Shown here: one piece after another, positions 63,602 to 64,000 of the stretch | Layout of the letters: every line of letters begins with the position of its first letter | How positions within the stretch are numbered: the stretch's first letter is position 1 | Source: WRAV01 sp050950205 | GTDB lineage: Bacteria; Bacillota; Clostridia; Oscillospirales; Ruminococcaceae | NCBI GenBank assembly: GCA_050950205.1 | Contig: JBMNHF010000021.1 | Location: forward strand, 24,534-88,533 | Direction: 5' to 3' | DNA length: 64,000 bases | Notes under the pieces: generated by a model | Told to the model about the DNA's origin: nothing | What the model saw: the letters and a program-made list of their open reading frames with translations, nothing else | Databases searched by the model: none | Position numbers and translations under genes: made by a program

Positions 63602-64000
63602 AGGATCCTCCCTTTTTTTGATTGCGGCACAGCGCCAAAAATCGTTGAATATTCTCTTCTTCTGCCTGTTGGTTGACTCCGGTTCGCCCCAGCCGGTCGC
63701 ACAGGCCCAGTAAAGCAACTTCACCAATGTCTGCGTTTTTCATCATGGCGTCTATGTTGGCATAGGGCAAACCGTTTACCACATATAAAATCTGCATGTG
63801 ATAGCGTATCAGGTTGCAGACCGATGAGATAAAAGACGGCTCCTGATTCAGGTAGCTTAAAAATTCCTCTGCCAACGCCGCACCCACTTTGTCGTGATTG
63901 TAGGCGGTGATTTTTCCTTTTCGGATTTTTGTGGTGGAAGGCTTGCCAATATCGTGAAGCAGAGCGGCCCACATAAACACACGGGGACTTGCGCTTTGGC
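63381..64000 (-). CDS. HD-domain metal-dependent phosphohydrolase, partial
   Basis: The N-terminus lies beyond the right edge. AALLHDIGKPSTTKIRKGKI carries the HD pair, and TAYNHDKVGAALAEEF and LIRYHMQILYVV follow as in HDIG/CCA-adding-enzyme-like HD proteins, which hydrolyse phosphate esters with bound metals. The domain itself seems to end near 63610. The frame then stays open to 63381 across the 79-residue gene, giving sequence with no HD character. A true stop may have been lost by an A7 indel. The substrate is unknown. Confidence 0.75.
   Translation of the reverse strand, partial: QSASPRVFMWAALLHDIGKPSTTKIRKGKITAYNHDKVGAALAEEFLSYLNQEPSFISSVCNLIRYHMQILYVVNGLPYANIDAMMKNADIGEVALLGLCDRLGRTGVNQQAEEENIQRFLALCRNQKKGGSYGTQQSIYRNRQKPRRTGSAFGAWHGAGTKPQGNERLWNHDQIPESIHDQPYSSSHHGRGCKTADQGGCQPVK

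Noticed and set aside
1..64000. CRISPR arrays, insertion sequences, prophage or rRNA genes
   Set aside because: No regularly spaced repeats, transposase-like frames, phage genes or rRNA sequence were seen anywhere in the window.

Overview
The window looks like a stretch of a sporulating member of the Bacillota, class Clostridia, and probably an Oscillospirales-like lineage with fairly high GC. The evidence is a Bacillota-type S10-spc-alpha ribosomal operon (adk and map after secY, a KOW-domain protein before infA, a zinc-ribbon S14), spoVT, a ClpC with a UVR region, Shine-Dalgarno sites of the GGAGG type, and mreBCD. The exact taxon is an inference; no 16S gene is present.

Layout. 1-15140 (minus strand): one ribosomal protein operon running from a promoter at about 15110-15138 through rpsJ to a truncated rpoA. 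15254-18246: clpC alone, without ctsR/mcsAB, then a 37-residue cysteine-rich peptide gene and a strong bidirectional terminator. 18270-21804: a MacA/MacB-like efflux operon (adaptor, ATPase, permease) with a good promoter carrying an operator-like palindrome. 22006-26327: valS and a tagaturonate epimerase gene (uxaE). 26408-32920 (minus): a tightly overlapped seven-gene operon joining a WecE-like sugar aminotransferase, a GT2 glycosyltransferase, an ATP-grasp ligase, a NitT/TauT-type ABC transporter and an RmlB-like dehydratase.

33096-41255 is a sulfur-handling island: two TusA-like proteins, a YedE/TsuA-type transporter split into two genes, a thioredoxin-reductase-like flavoprotein fused to a degenerate thioredoxin domain, a LysR regulator with a well-placed T-N11-A site, and two exported double-rhodanese lipoproteins. 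A GT-C type membrane glycosyltransferase interrupts it. The likely flow is thiosulfate (or another sulfane compound) in through YedE, sulfur to TusA, reduction by the flavoprotein, with rhodaneses outside the membrane.

41417-42888: a frameshifted chorismate mutase-prephenate dehydratase gene (pheA) preceded by a complete ribosome-mediated attenuator: promoter, phenylalanine-rich leader peptide, hairpins, and a terminator with a T run. I consider this the most striking regulatory feature here. 43001-47113 and 52461-55616 each hold an ABC export system whose third partner is a membrane-anchored protein with beta-sandwich (CARDB/NEW3-like) repeats instead of a periplasmic adaptor. Between them lie spoVT, a CapA-like lipoprotein, hflKC and a VOC protein.

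55965-60120 (minus): mreB-mreC-mreD followed by argH, apparently one unit. 60256-64000: an orphan promoter, tRNA-Pro(UGG), a D-lyxose isomerase, a lower-GC MATE exporter, a small unknown gene and the end of an HD-domain hydrolase. No CRISPR array, insertion sequence or rRNA gene was seen.
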